Source: Pseudomonas frederiksbergensis
GTDB lineage: Bacteria > Pseudomonadota > Gammaproteobacteria > Pseudomonadales > Pseudomonadaceae
Direction of reading: 5' to 3'
Assembly: GCF_001952935.1 (NCBI RefSeq)
Contig: NZ_CP018319.1
Coordinates: 4,236,001-4,300,000, forward strand
Length of the DNA: 64,000 nt
Of this stretch, positions 26,802 to 36,208 are shown piece after piece (position 1 is the first letter of the stretch; every line of letters starts with the position of its first letter). The translations under genes and the position numbers were made by a program. The notes under the pieces were generated by a model. The model was not told the DNA's origin and did no database searches. It was given only the letters and a program-made list of their open reading frames with translations.

Positions 26802-27895
26802 TGTCTGAGCAAGAACTCAAGGCACTGCGCCTGCGCATCGATGCCCTGGACGAGAAAGTCCTGGAGCTGATCAGTGAGCGCGCACGCTGCGCCCAGGAAG
26901 TTGCGCGAGTAAAGATGGCCTCGCTGGCCGAAGGCGAAGTGCCGGTGTTCTATCGTCCTGAGCGTGAAGCTCAGGTGCTCAAGCGCGTGATGGAGCGTAA
27001 CCAGGGGCCGCTGGGCAACGAAGAGATGGCGCGGCTGTTCCGCGAAATCATGTCCTCGTGCCTGGCCCTCGAGCAGCCGCTGAAAGTGGCTTACCTCGGC
27101 CCTGAAGGTACCTTCACCCAAGCTGCAGCCATGAAGCACTTCGGCCACGCCGTGATCAGCAAGCCGATGGCGGCGATCGACGAAGTGTTCCGTGAAGTGG
27201 CCGCCGGTGCGGTGAACTTTGGCGTGGTCCCGGTGGAAAACTCCACCGAGGGCGCGGTCAACCACACCCTCGACAGCTTCCTCGAACACGACATGGTGAT
27301 CTGTGGCGAAGTCGAGCTGCGGATTCACCACCACCTGTTGGTCGGTGAAAACACCAAGACCGACAGCATCAGCCGCATCTATTCCCACGCCCAGTCCCTG
27401 GCCCAGTGCCGCAAGTGGCTGGACGCCCATTACCCGAATGTCGAGCGCGTGGCGGTGTCCAGCAACGCCGAAGCGGCCAAGCGGGTCAAGGGTGAGTGGA
27501 ATTCGGCGGCGATTGCCGGCGACATGGCCGCCGGTCTGTACGGGTTGACTCGTCTGGCCGAAAAAATCGAGGATCGTCCGGACAACTCCACGCGATTCCT
27601 GATCATTGGCAGCCAGGAAGTACCGCCGACCGGCGACGACAAGACCTCGGTCATCGTCTCCATGAGCAACAAGCCTGGCGCACTTCACGAGTTGCTGGTG
27701 CCGTTCCACGACAACGGCATCGACCTGACGCGCATCGAGACCCGTCCGTCGCGCAGCGGTAAATGGACCTACGTGTTCTTCATCGACTTCGTCGGCCACC
27801 ACCGCGACCCACTGGTCAAAGGTGTGCTGGAAAAGATCAGTCAGGAAGCAGTGGCACTCAAAGTGCTGGGTTCCTACCCGAAAGCAGTTCTCTAA
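26801..27895 (+). CDS. pheA: Bifunctional chorismate mutase / prephenate dehydratase (P-protein)
   Basis: In this 364-residue protein, residues of about 1-90 are an AroQ-type chorismate mutase (ELKALRLRIDALDEKVLELISERARCAQEVARVK). Then comes the prephenate dehydratase domain (VAYLGPEGTFTQAAAMKHFG, PVENSTEGAVNHTLD, DNSTRFLIIG with the Thr-Arg-Phe triad) and a C-terminal ACT domain (TSVIVSMSNKPGALHELL, then LTRIETRPSRSGKWTYVFFID) for phenylalanine feedback. It makes phenylpyruvate from chorismate. It is translationally coupled to serC and followed by hisC after 12 bases. Confidence 0.97.
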   Translation: MSEQELKALRLRIDALDEKVLELISERARCAQEVARVKMASLAEGEVPVFYRPEREAQVLKRVMERNQGPLGNEEMARLFREIMSSCLALEQPLKVAYLGPEGTFTQAAAMKHFGHAVISKPMAAIDEVFREVAAGAVNFGVVPVENSTEGAVNHTLDSFLEHDMVICGEVELRIHHHLLVGENTKTDSISRIYSHAQSLAQCRKWLDAHYPNVERVAVSSNAEAAKRVKGEWNSAAIAGDMAAGLYGLTRLAEKIEDRPDNSTRFLIIGSQEVPPTGDDKTSVIVSMSNKPGALHELLVPFHDNGIDLTRIETRPSRSGKWTYVFFIDFVGHHRDPLVKGVLEKISQEAVALKVLGSYPKAVL

Positions 27896-27907
27896 GGGCG
27901 GTAGCAA

Positions 27908-29020
27908 ATGAGTGGTGACTTCCTCGCTCTGGCACAGCCGGGCGTGCAACAACTTTCGCCTTACGTTCCGGGCAAACCCGTGGACGAACTGGCGCGCGAG
28001 CTGGATATCGATCCGGCCAGCATCGTCAAGCTGGCCAGCAACGAAAACCCGTTGGGCGCCAGTCCCAAGGCGCTGGCGGCAATTCGCGAAGCATTGGCCG
28101 AGCTGACCCGTTATCCGGACGGCAACGGTTTTGCGCTCAAGACCCTGCTGGCCGATCAGTGCCGCGTCGAGCTCAATCAGGTGACGCTGGGCAACGGTTC
28201 CAACGACATTCTGGAACTGGTCGCCCGTGCCTATCTGGCGCCGGGCCTGAACGCCGTGTTCAGCGAGCACGCATTTGCGGTTTATCCCATCGTGACCCAG
28301 GCCGTTGGCGCCACGGCCAAAGTGATCCCGGCCAAAAACTGGGGTCACGATCTGCCGGCCATGCTGGCTGCAATCGATGCCGATACCCGCGTGGTGTTCA
28401 TCGCCAACCCGAACAACCCGACCGGAACCTGGTTCGGCGCCGAGGCGCTGGACGAGTTCCTGCAGGACGTGCCGGAGCACGTGCTGGTGGTGCTGGACGA
28501 GGCCTACATCGAATACGCCGAAGGCAGCGACTTGCCGGATGGCCTGGATTTCCTGGCGGCGTACCCGAACCTGCTGGTGTCGCGCACCTTCTCCAAGGCC
28601 TATGGCCTGGCGGCATTGCGGGTCGGCTATGGCTTGTCCACCGCCGTGGTCGCCGATGTGCTGAACCGAGTGCGTCAGCCGTTCAACGTCAACAGCCTGG
28701 CCCTGGCCGCTGCGTGCGCTGCGCTGCAAGACGTCGAATACCTGGCCGAAAGCCGTCGCCTGAACGAATCCGGCATGCAGCAGCTGGAAGCGGGTTTCCG
28801 TGAGCTGGGGTTGAGCTGGATTCCGTCCAAGGGCAACTTCATCTGCGTCGATCTGGGCCGTGTTGCGGCGCCGGTCTTCCAGGGCTTGCTGCGCGAAGGC
28901 GTGATCGTGCGTCCGGTGGCCAATTACGGCATGCCGAACCACTTGCGCATCACCATCGGTCTGCCGGCGGAAAACAGCCGCTTCCTCGAAGCGCTGACCA
29001 AGGTTCTGGCTCGTGGTTGA
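27908..29020 (+). CDS. hisC: Histidinol-phosphate/aromatic aminotransferase (HisC family)
   Basis: This 370-residue class I/II PLP aminotransferase has KLASNENPLGASPKAL, NPNNPTGTW and the Schiff-base Lys in SRTFSKAYGLAALRVGYG. In pseudomonads this copy lies between pheA and tyrA and is the second hisC paralogue (hisC2). Its position among aromatic genes suggests transamination of phenylpyruvate/prephenate as well as histidinol phosphate. Its end overlaps the GTG start of the tyrA-aroA fusion by 8 bases. Confidence 0.93.
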   Translation: MSGDFLALAQPGVQQLSPYVPGKPVDELARELDIDPASIVKLASNENPLGASPKALAAIREALAELTRYPDGNGFALKTLLADQCRVELNQVTLGNGSNDILELVARAYLAPGLNAVFSEHAFAVYPIVTQAVGATAKVIPAKNWGHDLPAMLAAIDADTRVVFIANPNNPTGTWFGAEALDEFLQDVPEHVLVVLDEAYIEYAEGSDLPDGLDFLAAYPNLLVSRTFSKAYGLAALRVGYGLSTAVVADVLNRVRQPFNVNSLALAAACAALQDVEYLAESRRLNESGMQQLEAGFRELGLSWIPSKGNFICVDLGRVAAPVFQGLLREGVIVRPVANYGMPNHLRITIGLPAENSRFLEALTKVLARG

Positions 29021-31256
29021 TGTCACTGCACTGCAATCTGCTGAACCTATGATCGGTCGCCTGGTGGTGGTCGGTCTGGGGCTGATCGGCGGTTCGTTTG
29101 CCAAGGGTTTGCGTGAAAGTGGCCTGTGCCGCGAAGTGGTCGGGGTCGACCTCGACCCGCAGTCGCGCAAGCTGGCGGTTGAGTTGGGTGTGGTGGATCG
29201 CTGCGAGGAAGACTTGGCCGCTGCCTGCCAGGGCGCCGACGTGATTCAACTGGCCGTGCCGATCCTCGCCATGGAAAAAATGCTCGGCCAATTGGCCGGC
29301 ATGGACCTGGGGCAAGCGATTCTCACCGACGTCGGCAGCGCCAAAGGCAATGTGGTGCGCGCGGCAACCGAGGCGTTTGGCGGCATGCCGACGCGTTTCG
29401 TGCCGGGTCACCCGATTGCCGGTTCCGAGCAGAGCGGGGTGGAAGCCTCTAACTCAGAGCTGTTCCGTCGCCATAAAGTGATTCTGACGCCGCTGGATCA
29501 AACCGATCCGGCAGCGCTGGCAGTGGTCGACCGGTTGTGGCGCGAATTGGGCGCCGATGTCGAGCACATGCAGGTCGAGCGTCATGACGAAGTGTTGGCG
29601 GCGACCAGCCATTTGCCACACTTGCTGGCGTTCGGTTTGGTCGATTCGTTGGCCAAGCGCAATGAAAACCTTGAGATCTTCCGTTACGCTGCGGGCGGTT
29701 TCCGTGATTTCACAAGAATCGCGGGTAGCGACCCGGTCATGTGGCACGACATCTTCCTCGCCAACCGCGAAGCTGTCCTGCGCACACTCGATACATTTCG
29801 CAGCGACCTCGACGCCTTGCGCGACGCGGTCGATGCAGGGGATGGGCACCAATTGTTGGGCGTGTTCACTCGCGCCCGGGTTGCCCGCGAACATTTCAGT
29901 AAAATCCTTGCCCGCCGGGCTTATGTGGACGCTATGAATTCCAACGACCTGATTTTCCTGGCACAACCTGGTGGCCGCCTGACTGGGCGGATTCGAGTAC
30001 CGGGCGACAAATCGATTTCCCACCGTTCGATCATGCTTGGCTCCCTGGCTGAAGGCGTCACCGAAGTGGAAGGTTTCCTCGAGGGCGAAGACGCCCTGGC
30101 AACCTTGCAAGCCTTCCGCGACATGGGCGTCGTGATCGAAGGTCCGCACCACGGTCGCGTGACCATTCACGGTGTTGGCCTGCATGGCTTGAAGCCTGCG
30201 CCGGGCCCGATCTATCTGGGCAACTCCGGCACGTCGATGCGTCTGCTGTCTGGCCTGCTGGCTGCGCAGAACTTCGACAGCACCCTCACCGGTGACGCTT
30301 CGCTGTCCAAGCGTCCGATGAATCGCGTGGCCAATCCGCTGCGTGAAATGGGCGCCGTGATCGAGACCGCTGCTGAAGGTCGTCCGCCGATGATCATTCG
30401 CGGCGGCAACAAACTCAAAGGCCTGACCTACACCATGCCGATGGCCAGCGCCCAGGTTAAATCCTGCCTGCTGCTGGCGGGTCTGTACGCCGAAGGCAAG
30501 ACCACCGTCACCGAGCCGGCGCCAACCCGCGACCACACCGAGCGCATGTTGCGTGGCTTCGGCTACCCGGTCACCGTTAACGGTGCTACCGCTTCGGTCG
30601 AATCCGGCCACAAGCTGACCGCGACCCACATTGAAGTGCCGGGCGACATCTCGTCCTCCGCGTTCTTCCTGGTGGCCGCGTCGATCGCCGAGGGTTCGGA
30701 GCTGGTGCTTGAGCACGTAGGCATCAACCCGACCCGTACCGGTGTGATCGACATCCTGCGTCTGATGGGCGCTGATATCTCTCTGGAAAACCAGCGTGAA
30801 GTCGGCGGTGAGCCGGTTGCGGATCTTCGCGTGCGTGCAGCTAAACTCAAAGGTATCGAGATTCCCGAAGCGCTGGTTCCACTGGCCATCGACGAATTCC
30901 CGGTGCTGTTCGTGGCTGCCGCCTGTGCCGAAGGGCGCACCATCCTGCGTGGCGCCGAAGAGCTGCGGGTCAAGGAGTCGGACCGTATTCAGGTCATGGC
31001 GGACGGCTTGCTGGCGCTGGGCGTAAAATGTGAACCGACCCCGGACGGCATCATCATCGACGGCGGCCAGATCGGCGGCGGCGAAGTGCACGGGCACGGC
31101 GATCACCGGATTGCCATGGCCTTCAGCGTGGCTTCGCTGCGCGCCACTGCGCCGATCCGCATCCATGATTGCGCCAACGTCGCGACGTCGTTCCCGAACT
31201 TCCTAGCGCTGTGCGCGCAGGTCGGTATCCGTGTTGCACAAGAGGCTCAGTCGTGA
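29013..31256 (+). CDS. Bifunctional prephenate dehydrogenase / EPSP synthase (TyrA-AroA fusion)
   Basis: This is a 747-residue two-enzyme protein. Residues of about 12-300 are a TyrA-type dehydrogenase (VVVGLGLIGGSFAKGL, a Rossmann GxGxxG; HPIAGSEQSG; DFTRIAGSDP). Residues of about 310-747 are EPSP synthase (PGDKSISHRSIMLGSLAEG, GNSGTSMRLLSGLL, SAQVKSCLLLAGL, DHRIAMAF). The chosen start is the GTG overlapping hisC; an ATG at 29049 (MIGRLVVVG) is possible. Such fusions are normal in Pseudomonas. It supplies two steps of aromatic amino acid synthesis, and its stop overlaps cmk (GTGA). Confidence 0.95.
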   Translation: MVDVTALQSAEPMIGRLVVVGLGLIGGSFAKGLRESGLCREVVGVDLDPQSRKLAVELGVVDRCEEDLAAACQGADVIQLAVPILAMEKMLGQLAGMDLGQAILTDVGSAKGNVVRAATEAFGGMPTRFVPGHPIAGSEQSGVEASNSELFRRHKVILTPLDQTDPAALAVVDRLWRELGADVEHMQVERHDEVLAATSHLPHLLAFGLVDSLAKRNENLEIFRYAAGGFRDFTRIAGSDPVMWHDIFLANREAVLRTLDTFRSDLDALRDAVDAGDGHQLLGVFTRARVAREHFSKILARRAYVDAMNSNDLIFLAQPGGRLTGRIRVPGDKSISHRSIMLGSLAEGVTEVEGFLEGEDALATLQAFRDMGVVIEGPHHGRVTIHGVGLHGLKPAPGPIYLGNSGTSMRLLSGLLAAQNFDSTLTGDASLSKRPMNRVANPLREMGAVIETAAEGRPPMIIRGGNKLKGLTYTMPMASAQVKSCLLLAGLYAEGKTTVTEPAPTRDHTERMLRGFGYPVTVNGATASVESGHKLTATHIEVPGDISSSAFFLVAASIAEGSELVLEHVGINPTRTGVIDILRLMGADISLENQREVGGEPVADLRVRAAKLKGIEIPEALVPLAIDEFPVLFVAAACAEGRTILRGAEELRVKESDRIQVMADGLLALGVKCEPTPDGIIIDGGQIGGGEVHGHGDHRIAMAFSVASLRATAPIRIHDCANVATSFPNFLALCAQVGIRVAQEAQS

Positions 31257-31942
31257 TTATCAAGCCACCGGTCATCACCATCGACGGGCCCAGCGGTTCG
31301 GGCAAAGGCACTATTGCCGGGATTCTGGCCAAGCGCCTGGGTTGGTGCCTGCTGGATTCCGGTGCGCTGTACCGTCTGCTGGCATTTGCCGCGCGTAATC
31401 ATGGCGTCGATTTGACCAATGAAGAGTCTCTGAAGCTGCTGGCCGCTCATCTGGACGTGCAGTTCGTCGGTGCGACCGAAGGTCATCCGCAGCGGATCAT
31501 TCTCGAAGGTGACGATGTCACTGATGATCTGCGCAACGAGCAAGTTGGCGCCTGGGCTTCCCAGGTCGCTGCGCTGCCGGCGGTGCGTGACGCGCTGCTC
31601 CAGCGCCAGCGGGCGTTCCAGGAGGCTCCGGGCCTGGTGGCCGATGGTCGCGACATGGGCACGGTGGTTTTTCCCGATGCGCCGCTGAAGATATTCCTCA
31701 CTGCCAGTGCCGAGGAGCGTGCGCGCCGTCGATACTTGCAGTTGAAGGGCAAAGTCGATGGTGTTAGTCTGTCGAGTCTGCTAGATGAGATACGTGTCCG
31801 CGATGAGCGTGACACCCAGCGAGCGGTAGCCCCGCTCAAACCGGCGGCTGACGCCATACAGCTGGATTCCACGGAATTATCCATCGATCAGGTGCTGGAA
31901 CGCATCATGAGCGAGATCGCCATTCGCGATATCGCCGGGTGA
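31253..31942 (+). CDS. cmk: Cytidylate kinase
   Basis: This 229-residue P-loop kinase has TIDGPSGSGKGTIAGILAKRLGW at its N-terminus, DGRDMGTVVFPDA and ARRRYLQLKGK. The GTG start at 31253 overlaps the aroA stop (GTGA). Longer upstream starts would run into the preceding domain and lack family similarity. It phosphorylates CMP and dCMP. It is followed after 120 bases by rpsA, the classical cmk-rpsA pairing. Confidence 0.96.
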   Translation: MIIKPPVITIDGPSGSGKGTIAGILAKRLGWCLLDSGALYRLLAFAARNHGVDLTNEESLKLLAAHLDVQFVGATEGHPQRIILEGDDVTDDLRNEQVGAWASQVAALPAVRDALLQRQRAFQEAPGLVADGRDMGTVVFPDAPLKIFLTASAEERARRRYLQLKGKVDGVSLSSLLDEIRVRDERDTQRAVAPLKPAADAIQLDSTELSIDQVLERIMSEIAIRDIAG

Positions 31943-32026
31943 CCAAGAAGCGACTCAGGGGACCAGTCATAGTCCTGCGCCGTTTCTTCAAATGAACATA
32001 ACCCACGTCGTCTGGGATGTGGAGAT

Positions 32027-32043
32027 GGGCGTATCCTTCGCCC
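32027..32043 (+). promoter_or_regulatory. Hairpin in the rpsA leader
   Basis: GGGCG-TATCCTT-CGCCC sits 19 bases upstream of the rpsA ATG, just before CAGGAATTAAA. In E. coli the rpsA leader folds and is bound by S1 for autoregulation. A similar role here is inference from position. Confidence 0.35.
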
Positions 32044-32062
32044 TTATTCAACAGGAATTAAA

Positions 32063-33754
32063 ATGAGCGAAAGCTTTGCGGAACTCTTTGAAGAAAGCCT
32101 AAAAACCCTGAACCTTCAGGCAGGCTCCATCATCACCGGTGTTATCGTTGATATCGATTACCAGGCTCGCTGGGTAACCGTTCACGCTGGCCTGAAGTCT
32201 GAAGCACTCATCCCGCTTGAGCAGTTCTACAACGATGCTGGCGAACTGACTATCAACGTCGGTGACGAAGTTCACGTTGCTCTGGACTCGGTTGAAGACG
32301 GCTTTGGTGAAACCAAGCTGTCCCGTGAAAAAGCCAAGCGCGCTGAATGCTGGATTGTTCTGGAAGCAGCCTTCGCAGCCGAAGAAGTGGTCAAGGGCGT
32401 TATCAACGGTAAGGTTAAAGGCGGCTTCACTGTCGACGTTAACGGCATCCGTGCGTTCCTGCCAGGTTCTCTGGTTGACGTCCGTCCTGTGCGCGACACC
32501 ACGCACCTGGAAGGCAAAGAGCTGGAATTCAAGGTCATCAAGCTTGACCAGAAACGCAACAACGTTGTCGTTTCCCGTCGTAGCGTCCTCGAAGCCGAGA
32601 ACTCCGCTGAGCGTGAAGCTCTGCTGGAATCCCTGCAGGAAGGCCAACAAGTCAAAGGTATCGTTAAAAACCTCACCGATTACGGTGCATTCGTCGATCT
32701 GGGTGGCGTCGATGGCCTGCTGCACATTACCGACATGGCTTGGAAGCGTATCAAGCATCCTTCCGAAATCGTCAACGTTGGCGACGAGATCGATGTCAAG
32801 GTTCTGAAGTACGATCGCGAACGCAATCGTGTTTCCCTGGGCCTCAAGCAACTGGGCGAAGATCCATGGGTTGCTATCAAAGCCCGTTACCCAGAAAGCA
32901 CTCGCGTTACCGCTCGTGTAACCAACCTGACCGACTACGGCTGCTTCGCTGAGCTGGAAGAAGGCGTTGAAGGCCTGGTACACGTTTCCGAAATGGACTG
33001 GACCAACAAGAACATCCACCCTTCGAAAGTCGTACAAGTCGGCGACGAAGTGGAAGTTATGGTTCTGGACATCGACGAAGAGCGTCGTCGTATCTCCCTC
33101 GGCATCAAACAGTGCAAATCTAACCCATGGGAAGATTTCTCTGGCCAGTTCAACAAGGGCGATAAAATCTCCGGCACCATCAAGTCGATCACCGATTTCG
33201 GTATCTTCATTGGTCTGGACGGCGGCATCGACGGTCTGGTTCACCTGTCCGACATCTCCTGGAACGAAGTGGGCGAAGAAGCCGTTCGCCGCTTCAAGAA
33301 GGGCGACGAGCTGGACACCGTTATCCTGTCGGTTGACCCAGAGCGCGAGCGCATCTCCCTGGGTATCAAGCAGCTGGAAAGCGATCCGTTCTCCGAGTAC
33401 GTTCAAGAGAACGACAAAGGCGCAATCGTTAAAGGCATCGTGAAAGAAGTTGACGCTAAAGGCGCCATCATCACTCTGGCCGACGATATCGAAGCGACTC
33501 TGAAAGCCTCCGAAATCAGCCGTGACCGCGTTGAAGACGCGCGTAACGTTCTGAAAGAAGGCCAGGAAGTAGAAGCCAAGATCATCAGCGTTGACCGCAA
33601 GAGCCGTGTAATCCAGCTCTCCATCAAGTCGAAAGACGATGCTGAAGAGAAAGAAGCAATCCAGAGCTTGAAAGACAAGCCTTCGGATAGCATCGCTGCT
33701 GGTCCTACCACTCTGGGCGACCTGTTGCGTGCACAAATGGAAAAACAGAACTAA
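32063..33754 (+). CDS. rpsA: 30S ribosomal protein S1
   Basis: This 563-residue protein contains six S1/OB-fold repeats. Repeats 3-6 are the clearest, each with the pattern GxVxxxxxFGxFVxL...GLVHxS (for example NLTDYGAFVDLGGVDGLLHITD and SITDFGIFIGLDGGIDGLVHLSD). It starts MSESFAELFEESLKTLN after AGGAATTAAA. S1 binds mRNA and aids initiation on structured or weakly led transcripts. It ends the supraoperon, and a UUCG-loop terminator follows at once. Confidence 0.98.
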   Translation: MSESFAELFEESLKTLNLQAGSIITGVIVDIDYQARWVTVHAGLKSEALIPLEQFYNDAGELTINVGDEVHVALDSVEDGFGETKLSREKAKRAECWIVLEAAFAAEEVVKGVINGKVKGGFTVDVNGIRAFLPGSLVDVRPVRDTTHLEGKELEFKVIKLDQKRNNVVVSRRSVLEAENSAEREALLESLQEGQQVKGIVKNLTDYGAFVDLGGVDGLLHITDMAWKRIKHPSEIVNVGDEIDVKVLKYDRERNRVSLGLKQLGEDPWVAIKARYPESTRVTARVTNLTDYGCFAELEEGVEGLVHVSEMDWTNKNIHPSKVVQVGDEVEVMVLDIDEERRRISLGIKQCKSNPWEDFSGQFNKGDKISGTIKSITDFGIFIGLDGGIDGLVHLSDISWNEVGEEAVRRFKKGDELDTVILSVDPERERISLGIKQLESDPFSEYVQENDKGAIVKGIVKEVDAKGAIITLADDIEATLKASEISRDRVEDARNVLKEGQEVEAKIISVDRKSRVIQLSIKSKDDAEEKEAIQSLKDKPSDSIAAGPTTLGDLLRAQMEKQN

Positions 33755-33776
33755 GTTCTGTCAGACCATAGAAAAA

Positions 33777-33801
33777 GGGCGACTTCGGTCGCCCTTTTTT
33801 G
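33777..33801 (+). terminator. Rho-independent terminator of rpsA (UUCG tetraloop)
   Basis: The perfect stem GGGCGAC-TTCG-GTCGCCC is followed by TTTTTT, 22 bases after the rpsA stop. Confidence 0.93.
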
Positions 33802-33972
33802 TGCCTGGAATTTGGTGATTCTGATAGTTTCGCGGCGCTACGATTGTTTGCCGTGAAACCAATCGTCCCGGCAAGTTGTCTCTTTCTTTAATCGGATCAA
33901 TCGTTTATTTACGGCTAGTCTTTAGCTTGAAGCGAACGACCGTCGGGCGACGTGTCCGGCCTAAGGAAGTGA

Positions 33973-34251
33973 ATGAACAAGCTCATTGTCGTCATAGCAG
34001 TGCTGGCACTGGCGGGCTGTACCACTAATGCCAAGACTCACGCGGTGCGTGGGGTCAGTGGTATCGAGATCGATTGTTCCGGGTTGGGCTCGGGCTGGGA
34101 GAAGTGTCGCAAGCGAGCGAACAAAGAGTGCAAGGCGGCGGGCTACAAAATTGTGGCCAGGTCCGATGATGCCAAAGATGAGGATGAATACCTCTTTGGC
34201 TTCAATCCCGCGGGCTATCTGACGCGCACCATGCTGGTTATCTGCAGGTGA
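33973..34251 (+). CDS. Small putative lipoprotein, 92 aa
   Basis: The N-terminus MNKLIVVIAVLALAGC is a lipoprotein signal with lipobox LAGC, so Cys16 should be lipidated. The residue after the Cys is Thr, not Asp, which favours outer-membrane sorting. The mature part is short and contains three further Cys residues (EIDCSGLGSGWEKCRKRANKECKAAGYKI, split across the segment) that could form a disulfide. I recognise no named family. The gene stands alone between rpsA and ihfB, and its ribosome-binding site (AAGGAAG) is good. Confidence 0.75.
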   Translation: MNKLIVVIAVLALAGCTTNAKTHAVRGVSGIEIDCSGLGSGWEKCRKRANKECKAAGYKIVARSDDAKDEDEYLFGFNPAGYLTRTMLVICR

Positions 34252-34402
34252 GCCCGCAAGGGCGTGACAGCGTTCCAGTGATCTGAAATCGTGCATCTCT
34301 TTATGGGTCAAGATATGTCAAAACTCGGGCTGTTCAAATTCACCGGGGCGTGCTAAAACCTTTGAAGCGCTGATCTAGCTGCTTGAAAAAGAAGGGAAAA
34401 AT

Positions 34403-34699
34403 ATGACGAAGTCGGAGTTGATCGAACGAATTGTCACCCATCAAGGGCTGCTCTCATCCAAGGATGTGGAGCTGGCCATCAAGACCATGCTTGAACAAAT
34501 GTCCCAATGTCTGGCCACCGGTGATCGCATCGAGATCCGTGGGTTTGGCAGCTTCTCCTTGCACTACCGCGCACCGCGCGTAGGGCGCAATCCAAAAACC
34601 GGTCAGTCCGTCAGCCTCGACGGCAAGTTCGTGCCGCATTTCAAGCCAGGCAAAGAATTGCGTGACCGTGTGAACGAGGATGAGGAGGAAGGGCTTTGA
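34403..34699 (+). CDS. ihfB: Integration host factor subunit beta
   Basis: This 98-residue HU/IHF-fold protein begins MTKSELIERIVTHQG and carries RGFGSFSLHYR and the beta-arm tip RNPKTG with the intercalating Pro. It ends in an acidic stretch EDEEEGL. With IhfA it bends DNA sharply at specific sites. It directly precedes the polysaccharide island, as himD precedes the O-antigen locus in P. aeruginosa. Confidence 0.97.
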   Translation: MTKSELIERIVTHQGLLSSKDVELAIKTMLEQMSQCLATGDRIEIRGFGSFSLHYRAPRVGRNPKTGQSVSLDGKFVPHFKPGKELRDRVNEDEEEGL

Positions 34700-34726
34700 C
34701 GGCGTCTGTTATACAAGGAACCGCTC

Positions 34727-34966
34727 ATGCGTAACCTCAAGCGCGTACTGCTCGCCGTATTCGTCCTGTTGCTGGTTTTGGCGATCCTGGCGTTCGTTCT
34801 CGAGAATCAGCAATCGGTTTCCTTGCTGTTCCTGGGTTGGGCGGGGCCGCAACTACCGGTATCGCTGGTCATGGTCATTGCGTTGCTGATCGGGATGGTG
34901 ATCGGGCCGATTCTTGGCTGGTTTCTGGGGCGTACATCCAGAACTTCCCGCAAGCGCCTTGTCTGA
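34727..34966 (+). CDS. lapA: LapA-domain (DUF1049) inner-membrane protein
   Basis: This 79-residue protein has two transmembrane helices separated by the short segment ENQQSVSLLFLGWAGPQLPVS, the typical layout of LapA/YciS. In E. coli LapA works with LapB in controlling LPS synthesis through FtsH and LpxC. It lies 27 bases after ihfB on the same strand and is probably cotranscribed. The gene before the LPS island fits its role, although lapB is not present here. Confidence 0.85.
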   Translation: MRNLKRVLLAVFVLLLVLAILAFVLENQQSVSLLFLGWAGPQLPVSLVMVIALLIGMVIGPILGWFLGRTSRTSRKRLV

Positions 34967-35131
34967 TTGTGACAATGGCGTAGCGCACGTCGAATTTACA
35001 CCTATGCTCGTCCATACCCATTAGTGGAATCTTTATGAAGCTGTAATATGCTGCCCTGGTTGAAATGGTGGCGTATTGCCGATTCGGTTCACACTGACTC
35101 TCTGTCAGTAACTCCATAGGTATGGTTTGGC

Positions 35132-36208
35132 GTGAAAATTCTAGTAACCGGCGGCGCGGGATTTATCGGTTCGGCAGTCATTCGACACATCATCTCCAGC
35201 ACTACTGACTCTGTCGTTAACCTCGATAAGCTTACTTACGCCGGTAACCTTGAGTCATTGGCCGAAGTAAGCCAGAACTCACGTTACGTATTCGAGCGTG
35301 TCGACATCTGCGATCGCGATCAGGTCGATCGCGTCCTGCGTGAGCATCAACCGGATGCGATCATGCACCTGGCCGCTGAGTCTCACGTCGATCGCTCGAT
35401 CTCTGGCCCGTCTGAGTTCATCCAGACCAACATTATCGGCACTTACACCCTGCTGGAAGCTGCACGCCACTATTGGTCTGCGCTGGATGATGCGCGTAAA
35501 GCCAACTTCCGCTTTCACCATATTTCGACTGACGAAGTTTACGGAGACCTCGAAGGTCCGGAAGATCTCTTCACCGAAACCACACCGTATCAGCCAAGCT
35601 CGCCATACTCCGCCAGCAAGGCCAGTTCCGATCACCTGGTTCGCGCCTGGAGCCGTACTTATGGCTTGCCGACCCTGGTCACCAACTGCTCGAACAACTA
35701 CGGCCCGTGCCACTTCCCTGAGAAGTTGATCCCGCTGATCATTCTCAATGCACTGGAAGGCAAGCCACTGCCGGTCTACGGAAAAGGCAATCAGGTCCGC
35801 GATTGGCTCTACGTCGAAGACCACGCCCGCGCTCTATACAAAGTCGTGACCGAAGGCGTTATCGGCGAGACGTACAACATCGGTGGCCATAACGAAAAGC
35901 AAAACATCGAAGTGGTGCATACCCTATGCGCACTGCTCGATGAGCTGCGCCCCGATTCCGCTCACCGTCCACATGCCAGCCTGATCACCTACGTTCAGGA
36001 TCGCCCCGGTCATGATCTGCGCTACGCGATCGACGCCAGCAAGATCCAGCGTGAACTGGGTTGGACACCGGAAGAAACCTTTGAAACCGGTATCCGCAAA
36101 ACAGTCGAGTGGTACCTCAAGAACACTGACTGGGTCGCTCACGTGAAGAGCGGTAGCTATCAGCAGTGGATCGACCAGAACTACGCAAACCGTTCGAACA
36201 AGGCATGA
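35132..36208 (+). CDS. rfbB: dTDP-glucose 4,6-dehydratase (first copy)
   Basis: This 358-residue extended SDR has the NAD-binding motif TGGAGFIGSAVIRH, the HISTDEVYGDL stretch with the active Asp-Glu, YSASKASSDHL (YxxxK) and NNYGPCHFPEKLIPL. The start is the GTG at 35132. It makes dTDP-4-keto-6-deoxyglucose, the second step of dTDP-rhamnose synthesis. It is the first gene of the polysaccharide island and overlaps rfbD by ATGA. A second, diverged copy lies at 53650-54750 on the opposite strand. Confidence 0.95.
   Translation: MKILVTGGAGFIGSAVIRHIISSTTDSVVNLDKLTYAGNLESLAEVSQNSRYVFERVDICDRDQVDRVLREHQPDAIMHLAAESHVDRSISGPSEFIQTNIIGTYTLLEAARHYWSALDDARKANFRFHHISTDEVYGDLEGPEDLFTETTPYQPSSPYSASKASSDHLVRAWSRTYGLPTLVTNCSNNYGPCHFPEKLIPLIILNALEGKPLPVYGKGNQVRDWLYVEDHARALYKVVTEGVIGETYNIGGHNEKQNIEVVHTLCALLDELRPDSAHRPHASLITYVQDRPGHDLRYAIDASKIQRELGWTPEETFETGIRKTVEWYLKNTDWVAHVKSGSYQQWIDQNYANRSNKA

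Noticed and set aside
26798..29170. A 790-codon minus-strand frame opposite pheA, hisC and the start of tyrA
   Set aside because: The plus-strand genes have complete enzyme motifs; the antisense translation is low-complexity His/Gln/Arg-rich with no motif.
34967..35131. A possible JUMPstart/ops element (TGGCGTAGCGCAC) upstream of the polysaccharide island
   Set aside because: It differs from the ops consensus GGCGGTAGCGTG at several positions and the rest of the JUMPstart sequence is missing.
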